This document shows positions 59,815 through 64,000 of a DNA stretch of 64,000 nt, in pieces. How positions within the stretch are numbered: position 1 is the first letter of the stretch; each line of letters starts with the position of its first letter. The stretch comes from Onthophagus taurus (taxonomy: Eukaryota; Arthropoda; Insecta; Coleoptera; Scarabaeidae). The notes beneath the pieces were generated by a model. It did no database searches. It saw only the letters and a program-made list of their open reading frames with translations, and was not told the origin of the DNA. The translations under genes and the position numbers were made by a program. Where the stretch lies: the NCBI RefSeq assembly GCF_036711975.1, contig NC_091976.1, positions 20,522,001 to 20,586,000 of the forward strand, given 5' to 3'.

Positions 59815-60420
59815 CCTAATTGATACAGTAACCACCCTGATTGCGGCATCAGAAGAGGAATTCAACGACCTAATCGGGCGAGTAGAGAAATGTTATCGGT
59901 CTAAACGTGATCAAAAAGAAAGCTAAAATTATGATAATTGACCAAGTGAACGATAACAGACCTGAAATAAGGAAACTAAAAGAAATAAGGAAATTAACAG
60001 GAGAAGCTCGCTAGCGAAGGAAGCCCTGAAAAGACTAACAAACATGTGGAGAAGTTGTGCAATCTCTTTTGCAACGAATATGAGGGTGGGTCTTCTCTAT
60101 ATATTGGACGTTAACTACGCACAAAGGAAATTCGCTGCCTTGGAGATCTTTTGCAGAATGCTAAGAATTCCGTGGACACTAACGAGTCAATACTACAACA
60201 ACTGACACCAAAAATGATTGCGAGTAGGGATGGCTGGAAACTTTTGAATATTTCTTGGATACGTGGTGGACTTATCTTAGAGGGCATAGTAGCAGGCAAA
60301 ATGTCGCGTGGAAGATTCGCTACAAGGTCATCACAAACAACACGTCTGGGGCGTACATTCAAGATCGCTGAGAACAGGGATGAATGGAGAAATGGTGTGG
60401 AGAGCAACTCATGACAGTAC
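59815..60420 (+). mobile_element. RTE-like retrotransposon, C-terminal relic
   Basis: Frameshifted fragments in order: TLIAASEEEFNDLIGRVEKC (just after the catalytic motif position), KKAKIMIIDQVNDNRPEIR, RSSLAKEALKRLTNMWRSCA, ISFATNMRVGLLYILDV, FAALEIFCRMLRIPWT and TNESILQQL, TGMNGEMVWRATHDST at the end. The order and motifs are those of an RTE-type element, as at 20,815-21,860, but from another subfamily. It is not functional. Confidence 0.85.
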
Positions 60421-63400
60421 GATTTTCTAACATGACACGTTTTTAACTTTGTGCGGTATGTAGTGGCTTTATCATGTAAATACCAAATATTCAAAAACGG
60501 GTCCAATAATGATATCGTCCATAATCCTAGCCTAACCTTTAAGAGAGCATCTCCATAATTTGTACTATTAAATCCCAATATTTTTTAGCATAAAAGAAAT
60601 CAAATTGCAAAGCAGCTTTTTAATGAATACAAAATGTGACAAAAGAGATTTGTCCCTACAAATAATACTGAGATGCAGTATTATTATCAGAGGGCATATT
60701 AAATCAGATGAAACTTTTATATTTATGTATTCATCATTAATAATCAAAATTGCTATTAAACAAGATATTGGCATGAATTGTAGATTATTAAAAGCACTAT
60801 TTCCGAAAATTACATGTTGTCCTACTATTCCTGGAAATGCTGAAACCGCGAGTAAACATCGAGCTGGGTCCTAGTTTAACAGGACGACCTCGTACAACGT
60901 AATTAAATTTCAATTTTGGAAACCAACCAATACGAGCACTTTTAGTTGGTGAAATTATATCTCGAGTACTTTCGATATGACACAACATAGTAAGTAGTTA
61001 GAAAATAAAAATTAAATAAAAACGCAATCTTTAATATTCTTTTAATCAATACCCCATAATTTGAATAAAATTAATATTCTCGGTTGTTGATAAATTTTCT
61101 TGAAATATTTATAAGTATGTTTATGAATATTTATACGTATTAAAATCCTATTTCTTATTATTCTGTTTATTTATGATATAAGATTCAAGAAAATTAACTT
61201 AGTGTATATTGATATCACAATCAATCTTCCGCAATTCTGTAACATCAAACATTTCAAGCCGTTTGAACCTGGTACAACAATTCCCAAACATCAATAACGG
61301 AACAAACCCCCTTTCTATTGAGGTAGCAATCTCTCAAAACATTACACGTTACACGCTTTCAAGTCAATTCTGTTCTACTGTTCAAACAATAGAGCGATTC
61401 ACTGTGATTAAACCAACGATGTGTTTCAATTTATCTCTGAAATTTTTATCTAACCAATTTTCCTGAAATATAGCTACCTTCTTACTTGAAAACTATGTTG
61501 ATAGATTCCGATACATGTCTCCGCAGAATTTCTAACCTCGCTCAATTAATCCTGAAACTTCTAAGTTTGGGTAAATCAATAGAATTGGAGTTGCGGGGTA
61601 CGAAGTGTGTATTAGAAGAGGTGTTTTTGGGGTTGGATTGGGTGATTCGAAGTGGGCCTTCATTTACGACGTAATATGGGCAACTGGGGTGGCGACATTA
61701 TCGTTTTATAGTAAACTATTAAACTCGAGCCGTTTTCCTTTATTCCTTGCGGCAGCTTTACCGCTTAAACGTGATAAGAACACCACATTTTGTATTCAAC
61801 GAGTCGCAACAATATAAAGAGATAATAGGAGTGTTTTGGTGGTGAAGGTGTTTGCCTCAAAATGTGGATAATCCAATATCTACGAGTTTATGGCGGAAAC
61901 GTATTGTTTAAGTTTCTTTATTAGTTTTTTTTGGAATTTTAATGAAGTTCTTTTGTGTCAAGAAATTGACTCTATATAAAACATTTGGAATTGTTCCATT
62001 TTCCTTGTTTCTAATTTCACGTTTTTGTTACTTCAATATCAACTTTGTTAATAAGGTTTCTCGTAAAAATTCTCCGCTTTCTCGTTTTAAAATTAAAAAA
62101 TAAGAAATGTTTTTATTCTGTATTAAAGATTTATTCATTATTTCGTTTGGACGACATTGACTTTGACCTAGGAGTAATGCAGGAGTGCAACGGCTTCGAT
62201 GTTCTATTTAAAGCTATGACCTATTTCTGAAAAGCTTTGTCAAAGCCACCAACCCGAAAGTAAGTGATTATAACTTTAGTGAAAAAAGTTTAATTAATTT
62301 TTTTAAAGAAAATTGTATTGTTTGATATTTTATTTTTAAAAACACAAAACAAGACAATGTGCTTAGGTATCATGTTTTCTTAATGAGCACTAAAACGTCT
62401 TCCTTGTATTCGATTTGAGCATCTTAAACGGATTTTGCGAAATAATTTGAAGGGAACAATTTCTTTTTGCTGTAATTATAGTGAAAGGTTTGTAAAAGAT
62501 TTGTAAAAGTAACAGATTGGATTTTTCGTGGCGCTCTTTCTAAATCGTTTGCTTCTCCATAAATAAAAATCTCTTTCAATACTCTTTAACTTGAACGAAT
62601 TTCCATCTGTAAATTCACTTCATATTGATCGATACCGAAGTGATTCATCAACATTCTTTTTATCGTAAAATTAAAAAGAAATGGAACTCAACCACAAACA
62701 ATTTAATGGGTTGAGATATCTTTGAAAGAGAATTGATTGCAACAAATGGTGATTTAAAAATAACTGAAAAACCATTAATTCTATGAATAAAAAGTGCTTT
62801 GGAAAATTTATTCTTACTATCCGTGCCAAAAGTCAAGGCCCCGCAATTTAGAGATCAATAAATTCGCAACTAATTCGCGAAAAAAATAGATCGAGAAAAA
62901 ACATTTTCATTTTGAACAGGTTGTAGCCTAATGTAAGGCGGGAATAAGTTTTATACTGTACAGAGCCATTAAGGAAACAATTATCAAGTGGATAGTGGAT
63001 ATAAGAAAGAATACTGATCATAGAGGTAGTTAGTAAAGTTAGTTTTCTTTTGAGACGTAAATCACTCCGGAACAGAATGTTAGGTAAGGTTAGTTTATCA
63101 GGATCTCAAGTAAAAAATGTTATAATCGTTGTGCAATTCCAGCTAGATTTTTAACAACAAGGTTTTTTTCTTCGTATCTGTACTAACGGTAACAAAAAAC
63201 AATATTGTTTTTGATCAAATAGATACTATGGAGTTCGTATTTTTTGAATACATTGTCCTAGTAACAAATAAGCAGGGAAGAACTCAATAGAAAATCAGAA
63301 ACAGCAGCTTGTAACTTGTAATGGCATAAATAGCAATATAACAAGAAGATAACATAGGTACATCAAGAGGGTAGAGTAGTGCCAGAAAAAGTATTTCGTT

Positions 63401-64000
63401 ACAAAGTGTGTGGTGGCTTCCATAGCAATTATATTAGCTTTGCCACAATCAATTTAGGAGGTTATGGTCGGAAACAAAGAAGAGCAGGGTTTTGACTGTC
63501 TTCTTGAGGTGTTTCCAAAACTTATTTTGTTGGCCTCAGTAAGTGTCTGTCAATGGAGAAGCAATTCATAAACTTCATTTGTTTTCAACTTGGCTATCGC
63601 AAGAATCTGATTAAGGCGGGTACATAAATGGACCGCAATGATTTTTGGATTCAAATAAGATGTATTCTCAGGATCAGTATAAGACTTACGGATTAAGTAA
63701 ACAAACTCGACACTAGTCTTCCAGAATACTGCTCGAATTGATGGTTACTGCATCAAGAATAGTGTTCTCATTCGGAAGGCCGGAAATATCTTACCCTTAC
63801 CTTTTTATTATTGTGTTATGTGGCCTCTAAGGAAGTCATCCCAGATGGAAGTCGATAAATAGTAGTGATGGAACGAAAAGTGATTTTGCGAAAAGCCGAA
63901 TACCGGTTATCCGGCATATCTATCCGGCTATTATGGTTATAATTTCTGGTGCATTTCTGAAGTGATACCCTACATTGCCACATTATTGCGATATTTGAAT
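60421..64000. other. Unassigned right end of the window
   Basis: No gene is supported. A minus-strand frame at 60,797-60,988 contains FNYVVRGRPVKLGPSSM, faintly like the start of a Cys-loop receptor ligand-binding domain, but without an intact continuation. At 63,855-63,960 there is a TAGTAGTGATGGAACG segment with repeated ATCCGG motifs, which could be the end of another hAT-type element running out of the window. The rest is AT-rich sequence with short unrelated frames. The 5' exons of the acetylcholine receptor were looked for here and not found. Confidence 0.4.

Noticed and set aside
60797..60988. Possible ligand-binding-domain exon of a Cys-loop receptor (VVRGRPVKLGPSSM)
   Set aside because: The similarity is faint, no splice borders fit, and it lacks the expected following residues. 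Not good enough to add to the acetylcholine receptor gene.

Overview
This is insect nuclear DNA, most likely from a beetle (inferred from the protein families and gene architecture; no database search was possible). It is AT-rich. Genes are split by very short introns, mostly about 48-65 bp, with standard GT..AG borders, and a large share of the sequence is decayed transposable elements. I see no bacterial operons, rRNA, tRNA or CRISPR array.

Layout: (1) 1-4.07 kb: the tail of a non-LTR retrotransposon and a broken inverted copy of part of the neighbouring ankyrin/BTB gene, itself split by a 1.65 kb insertion. (2) 4.07-4.43 kb (+): a two-exon gene for a small 3CxxC zinc-finger protein related to the ZAR1 C-terminus. 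(3) 4.66-9.36 kb (-): a ten-exon ABTB2/BTBD11-type ankyrin-BTB gene. (4) 9.4-13.3 kb: upstream sequence, then a reverse-transcriptase relic interrupted by a hAT element with a perfect 8-bp target duplication. (5) 13.3-16.65 kb (-): a four-exon gene for a secreted His-rich, Asn/Gly-repeat protein. Its 2-kb repeat exon has no start codon in the true frame, so ordinary ORF calling reports only shadow frames. (6) 17.4-18.5 kb (-): an odorant receptor without a visible first exon, followed by two non-LTR retrotransposon copies up to about 21.9 kb.

(7) 22.9-39.6 kb (+): a tandem cluster of three related four-exon odorant receptor genes (OR-A, OR-B, OR-C). OR-C is compact. OR-B has one intron swollen to 3.7 kb by transposon debris. 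OR-A has one intron swollen to 8.6 kb by what reads as a four-level nest: a Tigger/pogo element in an intron that would otherwise be about 60 bp, an RTE-type retrotransposon in the Tigger, an unclassified CAGTTAA-ended element in the RTE, and a 5.15-kb foldback element with arms of 142-bp repeats and a 9-bp target duplication in that. (8) 40.0-41.5 kb (+): NDUFA9, a complex I subunit. (9) 42-46 kb: a decayed ZMYM1-like hAT transposase and retrotransposon fragments. (10) 47.7-49.2 kb (+): a five-exon secreted CAP/antigen-5-like gene. (11) 52.9-57.9 kb (-): the 3' half (M1 to M4) of a nicotinic acetylcholine receptor alpha-type subunit, whose M1/M2 intron carries a 1.9-kb inverted-repeat element; its 5' exons lie outside the window or were not found. 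(12) 58-64 kb: a dispersed repeat, an RTE relic and unassigned sequence.

The genes do not form a pathway. They are independent insect genes (development/BTB, chemosensation, mitochondrial respiration, secreted proteins, neurotransmission) in a repeat-rich background. The points of most interest are the hidden repeat-protein gene, the foldback element and the nested intron.
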